Source of the DNA: Candidatus Cloacimonadota bacterium
GTDB lineage: Bacteria; Cloacimonadota; Cloacimonadia; Cloacimonadales; Cloacimonadaceae
Reading direction: 5' to 3'
DNA: 64,000 bases
NCBI GenBank assembly: GCA_012839325.1
Contig: DUNQ01000029.1
Coordinates: 1 to 64,000 of the forward strand
The position numbers and the translations under genes are program-made. Numbering within the stretch: the first letter of the stretch is position 1; each line of letters begins with the position of its first letter. Below, piece by piece: positions 43,464 through 52,533 of this stretch. A model generated the notes under the pieces. That model searched no databases and was not told the origin of the DNA. It saw nothing but the letters and a program-made list of their open reading frames with translations.

Positions 43464-44588
43464 ATGAAAAAGATTAGAAATATATTACTTATCATGCTGA
43501 TGGTCTTTGTGATCACGTCGGCTTTTGGACTCAGTATTCAAATCAGAGGAGAAGCGGGAAGGAAGAACATACCCGAAAAGAAGATCGACGGCATAGATTA
43601 CCTTGCCATCGAAGAGCTTACGCCCGTTTTTAAGTGTATCAGTAAACAAGAAAAAGCCGATCAGAGGCTATATTTTCACCTCTATGGAGAGACCTTTATA
43701 TTCCTCGAATCGGCGCCGTATTATACCTTTAAGAATCAATCTTATAATGCTCATTTCCCATTGCTTAGCCAAGGCGGGAAGTATTATATTCCGCTTAATT
43801 TCTTTACGGAACTATTGCCGCAGCACTTTCCCGGGAAGGTGAGCTTTACCCAGAATGTGCTTCGCATAGAAGACCCGCAAGATTATGGCGTGCATGTGAT
43901 TGTGCTCGATCCGGGACATGGCGGCAAAGATCCGGGAGCAATCGGCAGAAGGCTGAAAGCCAAGGAAAAAGATATCAATCTCGATGTGGCTCTGAAGCTC
44001 AAAGTCTTGCTCGAAAAGGAACTGGGCTTGCAGGTGCTCATGACGAGGAGTGATGATAGGTTTGTATCCTTGGGCGATAGAACCAAGTTCGCCAACGATA
44101 ACAAGGCAAATCTCTTTATCAGTATTCATGCAAATGCCTCTAAAAGCAGTAGTTCCAAGGGAACCGAGACCTACTATCTCTCTACTGCGGTAACCTCTGA
44201 TGCACGCGCTGTGGAAGCACTGGAAAACCAAGTTGTGGATCTCTATGAAGGCGGGGTAGAAGCGCGTAGCAAGTATGACGGGCTGGACTTTATCCTGAGC
44301 GATCTCAGTCAGACCGAGCATCTGGAAAGCAGTAACGAACTTGCCGGCAATATTCAGCAAAACATCGTTGCCGGAACCAGATCCTATGATCGAGGTGTAA
44401 AGCAGGCAAACTTCTATGTCTTGCGCGGTGCTTTCATGCCGGCTGTATTGGTGGAACTGGGCTTCATCTCCAATCCCGAAGAGGAGAGGCTGCTAATTGA
44501 TCCCGACTATCAACAGAGGCTGGCGAGAACCATATTCGAGGGAATAAAACGCTTTAAATATAGGTATGATAGGATACGAAACACATGA
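43464..44588 (+). CDS. N-acetylmuramoyl-L-alanine amidase (AmiC type)
   Basis: This 374-residue exported amidase cleaves the lactyl-amide bond of peptidoglycan. A signal peptide (MKKIRNILLIMLMVFVITSAF) precedes an AMIN-like N-terminal beta region. The Amidase_3 domain runs from about residue 145 with zinc ligands in VLDPGHGGKDPGAIG, a conserved Glu (KEKDINLDVA) and FISIHANAS, and the catalytic VELGFISNPEEE at the C-terminus. It overlaps the histidine kinase gene by 4 bp, which is an unusual pairing. Confidence 0.92.
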   Translation: MKKIRNILLIMLMVFVITSAFGLSIQIRGEAGRKNIPEKKIDGIDYLAIEELTPVFKCISKQEKADQRLYFHLYGETFIFLESAPYYTFKNQSYNAHFPLLSQGGKYYIPLNFFTELLPQHFPGKVSFTQNVLRIEDPQDYGVHVIVLDPGHGGKDPGAIGRRLKAKEKDINLDVALKLKVLLEKELGLQVLMTRSDDRFVSLGDRTKFANDNKANLFISIHANASKSSSSKGTETYYLSTAVTSDARAVEALENQVVDLYEGGVEARSKYDGLDFILSDLSQTEHLESSNELAGNIQQNIVAGTRSYDRGVKQANFYVLRGAFMPAVLVELGFISNPEEERLLIDPDYQQRLARTIFEGIKRFKYRYDRIRNT

Positions 44589-45370
44589 ATAGCAAGGATG
44601 AGGCACCCAAGGATAAGGGGTCTGCAGGCAAAGACTTAGACAGGCTGGATGGGGACCGTGCCTTTAGAGCGAAGAAGTCTTTTATCGCCAATATCAGCCA
44701 TGAGATTCGCACTCCGATGAATGCCATTATGGGCTTTGCTCAGATGCTCAAAAATAGCGATCTCAGCGAAGAACAAGATGAGTATGTAGATGTCATAATC
44801 GATAGTGGGACAAAGCTTTTGAGCATTATACACAGCCTCCTTGAGCTATCTAACTTGGAGACCGGTGAGGCAGCCGTGAAGCCCGTTATTTGCGATATGT
44901 ATCTATTCTTCAGCCGGCTTTGGCAGAACTGTGAAATGCAGATAAAAAGCAAACAATTAGACCCCGTTTTGGAGCTCCCGAGCGAGTTGCCGAAAGTGAT
45001 AATAGACGAAGATAAGTTGGAAAGAGTGCTTGATCTTTTGATCTCCAATGCCGTCAAATTCACAGGTAGCGGGATGGTGCAGCTCAGCGTTGAAATGGAA
45101 TCCGACGATGACGAATATCAGCTTGTAATCAATGTTTGCGATACAGGTTGCGGCATCGCTCCCCATAGAATGAGGACCATCTACGATATCTTTGAGCAAG
45201 GAGATTCCGGCATCACCAGAACCCACTCAGGCTTAGGCTTGGGCTTAAGCATAGTGAGCAGGCTTGTAGAGCTCATGGGCGGTGATATCTTGGCATCCTC
45301 CGTGGTGGGAGCAGGCACCTGTTTCAAGCTCATCCTTCCCGTGGAAATCTATAAAGAATATGGCGCTTAA
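44585..45370 (+). CDS. Soluble sensor-less histidine kinase
   Basis: This 261-residue kinase consists of little more than HisKA plus HATPase domains. The H-box SHEIRTPMNAIMGFAQML carries the phospho-accepting His near residue 39. The N-box (LLISNAVKFT), G1 (VCDTGCGIAP) and G2 (GLGLGLSIVSRL) of the ATP-binding domain are present. There is no membrane helix or recognisable sensory domain, only a ~30-residue charged N-terminus. No response regulator is adjacent. It overlaps the amidase gene (4 bp) and the DUF512 gene (11 bp), so its synthesis is tied to both. The phosphotransfer partner is unknown. Confidence 0.88.
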   Translation: MNSKDEAPKDKGSAGKDLDRLDGDRAFRAKKSFIANISHEIRTPMNAIMGFAQMLKNSDLSEEQDEYVDVIIDSGTKLLSIIHSLLELSNLETGEAAVKPVICDMYLFFSRLWQNCEMQIKSKQLDPVLELPSELPKVIIDEDKLERVLDLLISNAVKFTGSGMVQLSVEMESDDDEYQLVINVCDTGCGIAPHRMRTIYDIFEQGDSGITRTHSGLGLGLSIVSRLVELMGGDILASSVVGAGTCFKLILPVEIYKEYGA

Positions 45371-46643
45371 GATACTGAGCTTAGACAGTTTCGGGCAGGC
45401 TTATGAAGCAGGCTTAAGGGAGGGCGATACCATTCTCAGCATCAATGGCTTTGAGATTCATGACATCCTGCAACTTGAAAGATATAGCTCGGAATATGAG
45501 CTTAATATAGACTATTTGGACGCCGGCGGTGCAGAGCAAAGCCTCGTTATACAGCGAGAATGGGGGCGCAGCTTGGGCATAGATAAAGTGGACTATCGTC
45601 CGCGCATGTGCTCAAACAATTGCATATTCTGTTTTATAGACCAAATGCCGCCCAATCTGAGGCGTAGTCTCTATGTGAAAGACGACGACTATCTGCTCTC
45701 GCAAACCTATGGGAATTATATCACTTTGACCAATCTCAATGAGGAAGACTTGAATCGCATCTGCGAGGACGATATCAACCCGCTCTTTGTTTCCTTGCAT
45801 ACCACAGATCCCATTCTGAGACAGACCATGATGCGCTCGGCAAAGCCAATTGATCCGCTTGAAGTCATGCTGGAACTGGCAGATTGCGGAGTGAGCTTTC
45901 ACGTTCAATTCGTTGTGGTGCCAGGCTATAACAATGGCGATAAGCTATGGGAGTCGCTCAGCGAATTACTCGAAGCAGAGCTGGATATCCTCTCCATCGG
46001 CATCGTGCCTGTGGGGCTGAGTAAGTTCCGTGATGGGCTCTGTGAATTGCGCGGCTTCGATGAAGCTTCCGCGCGTGATCTGCTCAAGCTGGTCTCGGAT
46101 TTCAGAGAAGAACACGGTTGTGATATAGTCTATCCCGCCGATGAGTTCTATGTTTTAGCCGGATATGAGCCGCCTGAATACGACTTTTACCACGGCTTCC
46201 CGCAACTGGAAAATGGCATAGGCATGCTACGCTTGGGCTATGAGAACTTCACGGATCAGAAAGATGCGCTCGTGCATGAGTTCAAAGAAAGCGGCAAGAA
46301 ACATCTCCTGATCTGCTCAGAAAGCGCAGAGAGACACATCAAGGGCATCAAGGATGAGCTCAACTCTCTCTTAGGCGAAACACAACTGAGACATCAGACA
46401 ATCCGGAACGACTTCTTGGGCGAAAAGATCACAGTTGCCGGACTCTTAAGCGCCAAAGATATCATCGCACAGGAAAATAGCGAAGAGGGCGAAGTAATCG
46501 TGCTTCCCGAAAGCATATTCAACTTTGAAGGACTGACCTTGGATGACATGGATATCAACGCGATACAAGCAGAGCTAAAGCGCGAAATCCTCGTATGCGA
46601 CCCGCTTTGGCAGGCATGGGAGAGACATCCTTTCACGCATTAA
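45360..46643 (+). CDS. PDZ-DUF512 radical SAM protein
   Basis: The ATG at 45360 is preferred over the earlier frame opening at 45282, since MALKILSLDSFGQAYEAGL begins the PDZ-like domain directly; 427 residues. An N-terminal PDZ-like fold (AGLREGDTILSING) is followed by the radical SAM cluster motif CSNNCIFCFIDQMP near residue 85 and a C-terminal DUF512 region. The YxNYITLTNL and SLHTTDP motifs are characteristic. Family members are widespread in anaerobes, their reaction undefined, and often neighbour der/engA. It closes the run of overlapping genes starting at the oadB-like gene. Confidence 0.9.
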   Translation: MALKILSLDSFGQAYEAGLREGDTILSINGFEIHDILQLERYSSEYELNIDYLDAGGAEQSLVIQREWGRSLGIDKVDYRPRMCSNNCIFCFIDQMPPNLRRSLYVKDDDYLLSQTYGNYITLTNLNEEDLNRICEDDINPLFVSLHTTDPILRQTMMRSAKPIDPLEVMLELADCGVSFHVQFVVVPGYNNGDKLWESLSELLEAELDILSIGIVPVGLSKFRDGLCELRGFDEASARDLLKLVSDFREEHGCDIVYPADEFYVLAGYEPPEYDFYHGFPQLENGIGMLRLGYENFTDQKDALVHEFKESGKKHLLICSESAERHIKGIKDELNSLLGETQLRHQTIRNDFLGEKITVAGLLSAKDIIAQENSEEGEVIVLPESIFNFEGLTLDDMDINAIQAELKREILVCDPLWQAWERHPFTH

Positions 46644-46775
46644 ACAGCCCGCTTTTATATAGGACAAGACAGCCGTATTTCCATTCTTATCCCCAAAGCA
46701 AAGATTTTACTTGAATGTTTTTCCCACTCCTATATCTTGACATTCATGAAAAAACGCTATTTTAAGGAGCTATAG

Positions 46776-47255
46776 ATGAGAGTTATTCAAGGAAGTTTGG
46801 TCTCCAAAGGCTATCGCTTCAGCATCGTGGTGAGCCGCTTTAACGAGCTCATCAGTGGAAAGCTGTTGGAAGGCGCTTTGGATTGCCTTAAACGCAGTGA
46901 AGTCAGAGATGAGGACATTACCGTTATCTGGGTTCCCGGCGCATTTGAGATCCCGCTCGTAGCGCAGAAAGCTGCAAGTGATCCCAATACCGACGCCGTG
47001 ATCTGTCTTGGAGCTGTGATCCGCGGTTCCACTCCCCATTTCGAGTATGTTTCTGCTGAGGTGAGCAAGGGCGTAGCCCAAGCCGGTTTAGCCTCACAAA
47101 AGCCGGTGATCTTCGGCGTGCTTACCACAGACAGCGTGGATCAAGCGATCGAAAGAGCCGGAACCAAAGCCGGAAACAAAGGCTTCAGCGCAGCCACCAG
47201 TGCCGTAGAAATGGTGAACCTCATGCGGGAGATGAAAGATGGGTCAAAGGCGTAA
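46776..47255 (+). CDS. ribH: 6,7-dimethyl-8-ribityllumazine synthase
   Basis: This 159-residue lumazine synthase carries out the penultimate step of riboflavin synthesis, condensing the ribityl-aminouracil and dihydroxybutanone-phosphate. Motifs are [43 protein letters not shown] with the catalytic histidine, and [14 protein letters not shown] lies 6 bp before the ATG. A TTGACA/TATTTT pair with short spacing precedes the gene; no FMN riboswitch is visible in the ~130-bp leader. It overlaps nusB by 17 bp, a common ribH-nusB arrangement. Confidence 0.97.
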   Translation: MRVIQGSLVSKGYRFSIVVSRFNELISGKLLEGALDCLKRSEVRDEDITVIWVPGAFEIPLVAQKAASDPNTDAVICLGAVIRGSTPHFEYVSAEVSKGVAQAGLASQKPVIFGVLTTDSVDQAIERAGTKAGNKGFSAATSAVEMVNLMREMKDGSKA

Positions 47256-47709
47256 GGCAAGAGAGATCGCCGTTCAGAGCATGTATGTTCTGGACTTTGC
47301 TGATGTAACCGAGGAGTTTCGCGAATACAGTTTGCTCAACGCCTATCCCGATATCTTGAATCAGATCAGCTCGGCGGACAACATCAAAAGCGGCTCATCG
47401 GTCTATGCTTTTGCCGACGAACTTATCAAGAACACCATTATCAATATCGAAGACATAGAGGCAGAGATAGATAAACATACCGACCATTGGTCACTCGAGA
47501 CCATTGCGCATCTGGATAAGAGCCTGATGCTTATCGCGGTCTATGAACTGATGTTTACAGACACCCCTTCTGCCGTGATCATCAACGAGGCGATAGAGAT
47601 CGCCAAGAAGTTTTGCAGCGAGCATACCGGTGGCTTTGTCAACGGTATCTTGGATGCCATCAATAAAGGCATCCCGCACAGCATGCCGGGAAGAAAGAGG
47701 CCCACATAA
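47239..47709 (+). CDS. nusB: Transcription antitermination factor NusB
   Basis: This 156-residue all-helical RNA-binding protein acts with NusE (S10) in rRNA antitermination. Typical features are the N-terminal [17 protein letters not shown], the middle [20 protein letters not shown] and the C-terminal [24 protein letters not shown]. It lacks nothing expected. It begins inside ribH and is followed 2 bp later by a glycosyltransferase gene, heading a long run of envelope-related genes. Confidence 0.95.
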   Translation: MGQRRKAREIAVQSMYVLDFADVTEEFREYSLLNAYPDILNQISSADNIKSGSSVYAFADELIKNTIINIEDIEAEIDKHTDHWSLETIAHLDKSLMLIAVYELMFTDTPSAVIINEAIEIAKKFCSEHTGGFVNGILDAINKGIPHSMPGRKRPT

Positions 47710-47711
47710 AA

Positions 47712-48599
47712 ATGACTATACAAGCCAGCATAGGAATCTTTGCCCACAACGAAGAGGCGAACATCCTGCATCTGCTTAAAGCCATCATGGCTCAAAAGCT
47801 GAAGCAGGTAGAGATTGTCGAAGTTATCGTCGTCTCCAGCGCCAGCACAGATAAAACAGATGAATTAGTTCAAGAGTTTGCCGAGGACAACCCCAAAGTT
47901 CGGCTGTATATACAGGCAAAAAGAGAGGGCAAGTCCAGTGCTATCAATCTCTTCATCAAAGAAGCGATATCCGAGGTCTTGGTAGTGATCTCCGGCGATG
48001 TTATCCCCGAAGAAAATACCATTGAGCTCTTAGTATCTGCCTTTAATGACAAACAGATAGGCGCAACCGGCGGACGTCCCGTTCCCGTGAATCCTGATAA
48101 CACTTTCATTGGCTATGCCGTGAACCTGCTTTGGCGCATGCACCACAGGATGGCACTGATCTCGCCCAAATTAGGCGAAATGATAGCCTTCCGCAAGCTG
48201 ATGGACGAGATCCCCAAAGAGAGCGCAGTGGACGAAGCCAGCATAGAAGCAATCATCCGCAGCGAAGGTCTGCAACTCAAATACATCCCCAATGCCAAGA
48301 TCATCAACAAGGGCCCCGAGAATGTGCGCGATTTCATCAAGCAACGTCGCCGCATCCAAAACGGCCATCTCTGGCTCAAGAGAGCGCAGGAATATGAAGT
48401 TGTGTCCCAGGACAGCGGACTCCTCCTTAAGATCTTTTGGCAAGAACTCATGGACAGACCCGGTGATATCTTCCGCATGGCAGGCGTGATCCTGCTTGAG
48501 GTATATTGCCGCGCCTTAGGCAGTTGGGACTATCATGTCCGCGGTAAAAACCCCTTCGCTTGGGAAATCTCCAAAAGCACAAAGAAAGTAAAGAGTTAA
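47712..48599 (+). CDS. Family 2 glycosyltransferase
   Basis: This 295-residue GT-A protein shows ASIGIFAHNEEANI at the start, EVIVVSSASTDKTDELV (nucleotide-binding D), AKREGKSSAINLFIKEA, and VVISGDVIPEEN in the D-x-D position, here reduced to SGDV. A later VDEASIEAIIRSEG may supply the acceptor-site acids. A hydrophobic C-terminal stretch (FRMAGVILLEVYCRAL) suggests membrane association. The donor sugar is unknown. It is adjacent to a SPASM radical SAM gene, 7 bp downstream. Confidence 0.85.
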   Translation: MTIQASIGIFAHNEEANILHLLKAIMAQKLKQVEIVEVIVVSSASTDKTDELVQEFAEDNPKVRLYIQAKREGKSSAINLFIKEAISEVLVVISGDVIPEENTIELLVSAFNDKQIGATGGRPVPVNPDNTFIGYAVNLLWRMHHRMALISPKLGEMIAFRKLMDEIPKESAVDEASIEAIIRSEGLQLKYIPNAKIINKGPENVRDFIKQRRRIQNGHLWLKRAQEYEVVSQDSGLLLKIFWQELMDRPGDIFRMAGVILLEVYCRALGSWDYHVRGKNPFAWEISKSTKKVKS

Positions 48600-48606
48600 G
48601 CGTATT

Positions 48607-49689
48607 ATGATCTCAGTAGCCTATCGCATCGTGCTTTACTGGATGGCAAAGTATCTCGGTTTCCCCAGACTTTTGCCGATGAACTACACCGTTAGCCTGC
48701 TTTATTCTTGCAATTCGCGCTGCAACACCTGCCGCGTATGGCGCAAGAAGGCAAAGAACCTCACAGTGGATGAATATGCCAAGATCTTCAAGAGCGTAGG
48801 GAGATCGCCATATTGGATCACCTTCAGCGGCGGCGAGCCCTTCCTCAGACGCGATCTCACCGAAGTAATTACCACGATCTACAAGATTTCCCGTCCGCGC
48901 ATCATAAACATCCCCACCAACGGCATCTTGGTAAACACAATAGTGGAAGAGACCAAGAAGATTTCCAAGAACTGCCCCAAAGCACAGATCATCGTCAACA
49001 TATCCATAGACGGGATCGGTGAACAGCACGACGAGATCCGCAACGTTCCCGGCAATTATAAGAAGGCAATCGCCACCTTTAACAAACTGAAAGCCCTGAA
49101 CTTACCCAATGTGAATGTCGGCATACACACCGTGATTTCCAGCTTCAATGTGGATAGCTTCTTCTCCGTGGCAAATGAGCTTATGCGCCTGCAACCTGAT
49201 AGCTACATCACCGAGATCGCCGGCGAGCGCGAAGAACTCGACACGATCGGCTTGGACATCGTTCCCGGCATGGTGGCATACAAATCCGCCATAGACTACC
49301 TCATACATCGCATCAAAAACGAGAAATACACCGGCATGGCAAAGATCACAATGGCTTTCAGGATAGAATATTACAACTATGTGAAGAAGATCATGCGCGA
49401 TGAGAAGCAGGTCATTCCCTGTTATTCCGGCTTGGCTTCTTGCCAGATCTCGCCGGACGGAGACGTATGGACATGCTGCGTGAAAGCAAAGCCTTTGGGC
49501 AACCTGCGCGACACCAAATATAAGTTCAAAAAGGTCTGGTATTCAAGGATTGCCAAGAGAGAACGCAAAAGCATACATCGCAAAGAATGCCACTGCACCC
49601 TGGCAAATGCCGCCTACACCAATATGCTGATGCACATTCCAACCCTCTTCAGAGTGAGTTACAGATCCTTCATCAAATGGTGGAGCTAA
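48607..49689 (+). CDS. SPASM-type radical SAM protein
   Basis: This 360-residue protein has the cluster motif CNSRCNTC near residue 37 and WITFSGGEPFLR, the SAM-binding GGEP. A C-terminal cysteine set (CYSGLASCQISPDG ... WTCC ... CHC) forms a SPASM domain that should bind one or two auxiliary [4Fe-4S] clusters. Such enzymes mature peptides or modify glycans and lipids; no small precursor peptide gene was found nearby. The N- and C-termini are hydrophobic and basic (VSYRSFIKWW), so membrane contact is likely. It is immediately followed by the next gene with no spacer, and TGGAG ends its own coding sequence. Confidence 0.87.
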   Translation: MISVAYRIVLYWMAKYLGFPRLLPMNYTVSLLYSCNSRCNTCRVWRKKAKNLTVDEYAKIFKSVGRSPYWITFSGGEPFLRRDLTEVITTIYKISRPRIINIPTNGILVNTIVEETKKISKNCPKAQIIVNISIDGIGEQHDEIRNVPGNYKKAIATFNKLKALNLPNVNVGIHTVISSFNVDSFFSVANELMRLQPDSYITEIAGEREELDTIGLDIVPGMVAYKSAIDYLIHRIKNEKYTGMAKITMAFRIEYYNYVKKIMRDEKQVIPCYSGLASCQISPDGDVWTCCVKAKPLGNLRDTKYKFKKVWYSRIAKRERKSIHRKECHCTLANAAYTNMLMHIPTLFRVSYRSFIKWWS

Positions 49690-51099
49690 ATGTTAGCGCT
49701 GGAGCATAGCAATCTCGTTCCGCCTTACAGCCTCATAGAAAGCAGGCTGAGCCAAGACGGGCGTTTCGGCTGGATCATGGCGATTCGGCACCCCGAAAAA
49801 GATGACGTTTTAGAAGAGATCACGGCAGAGATTATCCTTGCCTTGCGCGCTGCAGAAGCCCATGAGATCAACCGCATGGAAGCGGAAAAGTGGCTCAAAG
49901 AGTTCTTTGCAGACCTGCATTGGAAGCTGCACGCATCGCTGAGGAAGACTGATCTCAACGAGAAAGGACTCTCCTTATTCTTCGCGCTCATCTACGACCA
50001 CGAGATTTTCTATGTGCAATTCGGCAGGATCTTTTGCGCCATATCCGACGGCAAAAAGCTGAGCATATCCGGCGCCGACCACAGAAAGTATCGCATGCAA
50101 ACCTTTGAAAAGCTCAACCTTCTGGGCTTTGCTCCCTACGACATCCGCTTCAGGATACACAGGGAATTCATCGAAAAAGACCAGCGTTTTATTGCCCTCA
50201 GCGCGAACCTTGCCCCAAAGGTGTTTGACACTTATAAAGACCCCGACGGCATGCAGTTTTTCTTGGATTCAAACAAGAGCGGGGAAGACGGTGTCTGGCT
50301 GACGCTCACAAGCAGGCCGATGGCTAACAAGCCGAAACGCAAGCGACTTACCCGCCTGCAGATCAGCACCATCATCATACTTTCACTTACTTTGCTGGCA
50401 ACACTTTACATGCTTTTTGGCAACAGAGTGATAGAGCAATTTTGGCACAAAACAAGGCTGAATGTGCAACACACCAAAAGCATGAGATTGGAGCAGATTC
50501 CCAACAGTCTGGCAGAAGATACGCAAAACATTCTCAAATATATAAATCGCATCGTAAACCAGCCCGCCCGCGAGATAGAACTGGGCGTAACCTGGAGCGC
50601 GACCTTGCCTTACACCATAACTAGCACCCCCGTTTTCAGCCGCGACAATATCTTCCTCTCTGCCGGCGAGCATCTCTTGGCTTTCGACAAAAAGACCCGC
50701 GAACTGAGATGGAAGAAGTCTTTCGAGAGCCATATCAACGCGATTTCCTTCAGCGATGCCGTGCTCATCGTATATCTCGAAAACGACGAAGCGATAGGCA
50801 TCCGCGATGACGGCAGCGTGATTTGGGAGCATGAATTGCCTTGTCCGCAAGAGGATCTCGGCAGACTCAAACCCAGCCGCATCAGCCCAGAGGATGATCC
50901 CCGTCTGATGCGCTCAATCAGCGTTGTGCCCTCGCTCAGCCATATCACCATCCTCGATCCCGCCCGCGGTGAAAACCTTTCTTCAGTAAGCTTTACGAAT
51001 GAGATCATCAGCCTCTCTGCCTACGATAATTACGCATATTGTTTCTACGCAGTTGTCGATGACGGCATACTTTGCATCAATCTCAAAATAGATAACTAA
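49690..51099 (+). CDS. Membrane protein with PP2C-like N-terminal and propeller-like C-terminal domain
   Basis: This is a 469-residue protein that I cannot name. Residues 1-200 resemble a degenerate PP2C fold (GLSLFFALIYDHEIFYVQFG, then FIALSANLAPKVF), but the metal-binding D-G-x-G motif is missing, so phosphatase activity is doubtful. One transmembrane helix follows a lysine/arginine-rich stretch (LQISTIIILSLTLLATLYML, about residue 222). The outer part has PQQ/WD-like strands (VFSRDNIFLSAGEHLLAFDK, ELRWKKSF, GIRDDGSVIWEHEL). The topology suggests a cytoplasmic pseudo-phosphatase linked to a periplasmic propeller. It lies between the radical SAM and DUF4159-like genes. Confidence 0.65.
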   Translation: MLALEHSNLVPPYSLIESRLSQDGRFGWIMAIRHPEKDDVLEEITAEIILALRAAEAHEINRMEAEKWLKEFFADLHWKLHASLRKTDLNEKGLSLFFALIYDHEIFYVQFGRIFCAISDGKKLSISGADHRKYRMQTFEKLNLLGFAPYDIRFRIHREFIEKDQRFIALSANLAPKVFDTYKDPDGMQFFLDSNKSGEDGVWLTLTSRPMANKPKRKRLTRLQISTIIILSLTLLATLYMLFGNRVIEQFWHKTRLNVQHTKSMRLEQIPNSLAEDTQNILKYINRIVNQPAREIELGVTWSATLPYTITSTPVFSRDNIFLSAGEHLLAFDKKTRELRWKKSFESHINAISFSDAVLIVYLENDEAIGIRDDGSVIWEHELPCPQEDLGRLKPSRISPEDDPRLMRSISVVPSLSHITILDPARGENLSSVSFTNEIISLSAYDNYAYCFYAVVDDGILCINLKIDN

Positions 51100-51114
51100 G
51101 AGGGTGCGATTTTC

Positions 51115-51780
51115 ATTAAGCTCAAGCCTCTTTCCCTTTTTATAGCCCTCCTATTGCTAAGCGCAGCGCTTTTTGCATCGCCTATCTACACCGGCTTTGC
51201 GAGGCTGCACTACGACGGCGGCGGCGATTGGTATAACGATCCCGAAGTTTTGCCCAATCTCGCCAAATTCATCAATCAGGAAACCGGCTCGGATATTCCT
51301 ATAGATCAAAGCGTTGTGCGCGCCGGAGAGTCCCGCCTTTTTGAGTATCCCTTCGTATATATGACGGGACACGGCAACGTCCGCTTCACTGAAAATGAGA
51401 TCAACAACCTGCGCAAATGGATGCTCAGAGGCGGCTTCCTTTATGCCGATGACGATTATGGCATGGACGAGAGCTTTCGCCGCGAGATTAAGCGCATCTT
51501 TCCCGAACGCGAGCTGATTGAGATAGACAGCAGCCATCCGCTTTTCACCTCATACTTCGACTTCAGCGACGGCTTACCCAAGATTCACGAACACGACGAC
51601 CAGCCTCCTCAGGCATTCGCAATGTTCGACGACAACGGCCGCATGATGATGCTCTATACCTATGAAACCAATATCAGCGACGGCTGGGCAGATCCCGATA
51701 CTCACGGCAATCCGCCAGAACTCCGCGAGATCGCCCTGCGCTTTGGCCTGAACATCGTTTATTATGTAATGCAAAAGTAG
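51115..51780 (+). CDS. Exported DUF4159-like protein with a probable ATT start
   Basis: No ATG or GTG lies in frame ahead of the first TTG at 51154, and that TTG would remove most of the leader. An ATT at 51115 (or 51109), behind AGAGGGTG, gives an intact signal peptide (KLKPLSLFIALLLLSAALFA). The mature part of ~200 residues shows ARLHYDGGGDWYNDP, VYMTGHGNVRFTENEINNLRKW and GGFLYADDDYGMDESF, then LREIALRFGLNIVYYVM, the features of the DUF4159/N-terminal glutamine-amidotransferase-like fold. Function is unknown. The start codon choice is an inference. The gene is embedded in the GT2-radical SAM run. Confidence 0.72.
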   Translation: MKLKPLSLFIALLLLSAALFASPIYTGFARLHYDGGGDWYNDPEVLPNLAKFINQETGSDIPIDQSVVRAGESRLFEYPFVYMTGHGNVRFTENEINNLRKWMLRGGFLYADDDYGMDESFRREIKRIFPERELIEIDSSHPLFTSYFDFSDGLPKIHEHDDQPPQAFAMFDDNGRMMMLYTYETNISDGWADPDTHGNPPELREIALRFGLNIVYYVMQK

Positions 51781-51786
51781 GCTGTC

Positions 51787-52533
51787 ATGCGCATCTGCAT
51801 CATTTCCGACATCCATTTCAAGTACAAGCGAAACGCTCCCGAAGACAGGGAAAACGAAGCGATTGTCCTGCGATTCTTAGAAAAGGCAATCGGTAAATAT
51901 GACCTGCTCATCCTCGCCGGAGACATCTTTGATCTCTGGTTCGACTGGCGCTATGCCATTGTGAAGCAATACTTTCCCTTGCTCGTGCGCCTTGATGAGA
52001 TCCGCCGCGCGGGCTGCCGTATCGTACACATCAGCGGCAATCACGACTTTTGGTTCAACGACTTTCTTCCCGAATATCTGAACGTAGAGCTCTATGACCG
52101 CTCTTTCAGCATTAAGGCAGATGGCAAGAAGATACACGTTTGCCACGGTGATGAACACACCGTGAACGACCTCAGATACCAGGTCTATCGCTCCTTCATC
52201 CGTCTTCCTTTCATCAGATGGATATTTTCTTTATTACATCCCGATCTTGCTTTGAGCATAGGCAGCTTGCTTTCTCGCTCCAGCCGCGGTAGAAAGAAGG
52301 ATCCAAACATAAGAAGCAAACAGCAGGGAGGCTTGGTGAAACACGCTCAGTCCCTGATCAAACGCGGCAAAGCAGACTATGTAATCATGGGACACAGCCA
52401 TCACCCCGTGCTGAAAAAGCTTGACGGCGGAGTCTATGCAAATTGTGGTGATTGGATAACTCATCACAGTTTTGTTGAAGTTATTGGCGGAGAGATTAGT
52501 ATAAACTATTATATAGACAAAGGAGTTATATAA
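51787..52533 (+). CDS. LpxH-like UDP-2,3-diacylglucosamine diphosphatase / metallophosphatase
   Basis: This 248-residue calcineurin-like phosphatase has metal ligands in the standard order: IISDIHFK, LAGDIFDLW, ISGNHDFWF, VCHGDEH and MGHSHHPV. The IFDLWFDW and GNHDFW contexts are those of LpxH-type enzymes that cut UDP-diacylglucosamine in lipid A synthesis. With no lipid A genes adjacent, another pyrophosphatase role is possible. A basic loop (RSSRGRKKDPNIRSKQQGG) may contact membrane. The stop shares a base with the cyclophilin ATG. Confidence 0.82.
   Translation: MRICIISDIHFKYKRNAPEDRENEAIVLRFLEKAIGKYDLLILAGDIFDLWFDWRYAIVKQYFPLLVRLDEIRRAGCRIVHISGNHDFWFNDFLPEYLNVELYDRSFSIKADGKKIHVCHGDEHTVNDLRYQVYRSFIRLPFIRWIFSLLHPDLALSIGSLLSRSSRGRKKDPNIRSKQQGGLVKHAQSLIKRGKADYVIMGHSHHPVLKKLDGGVYANCGDWITHHSFVEVIGGEISINYYIDKGVI

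Noticed and set aside
46644-46775. FMN riboswitch upstream of ribH
   Set aside because: The ~130-bp leader is too short and lacks the conserved RFN motifs.
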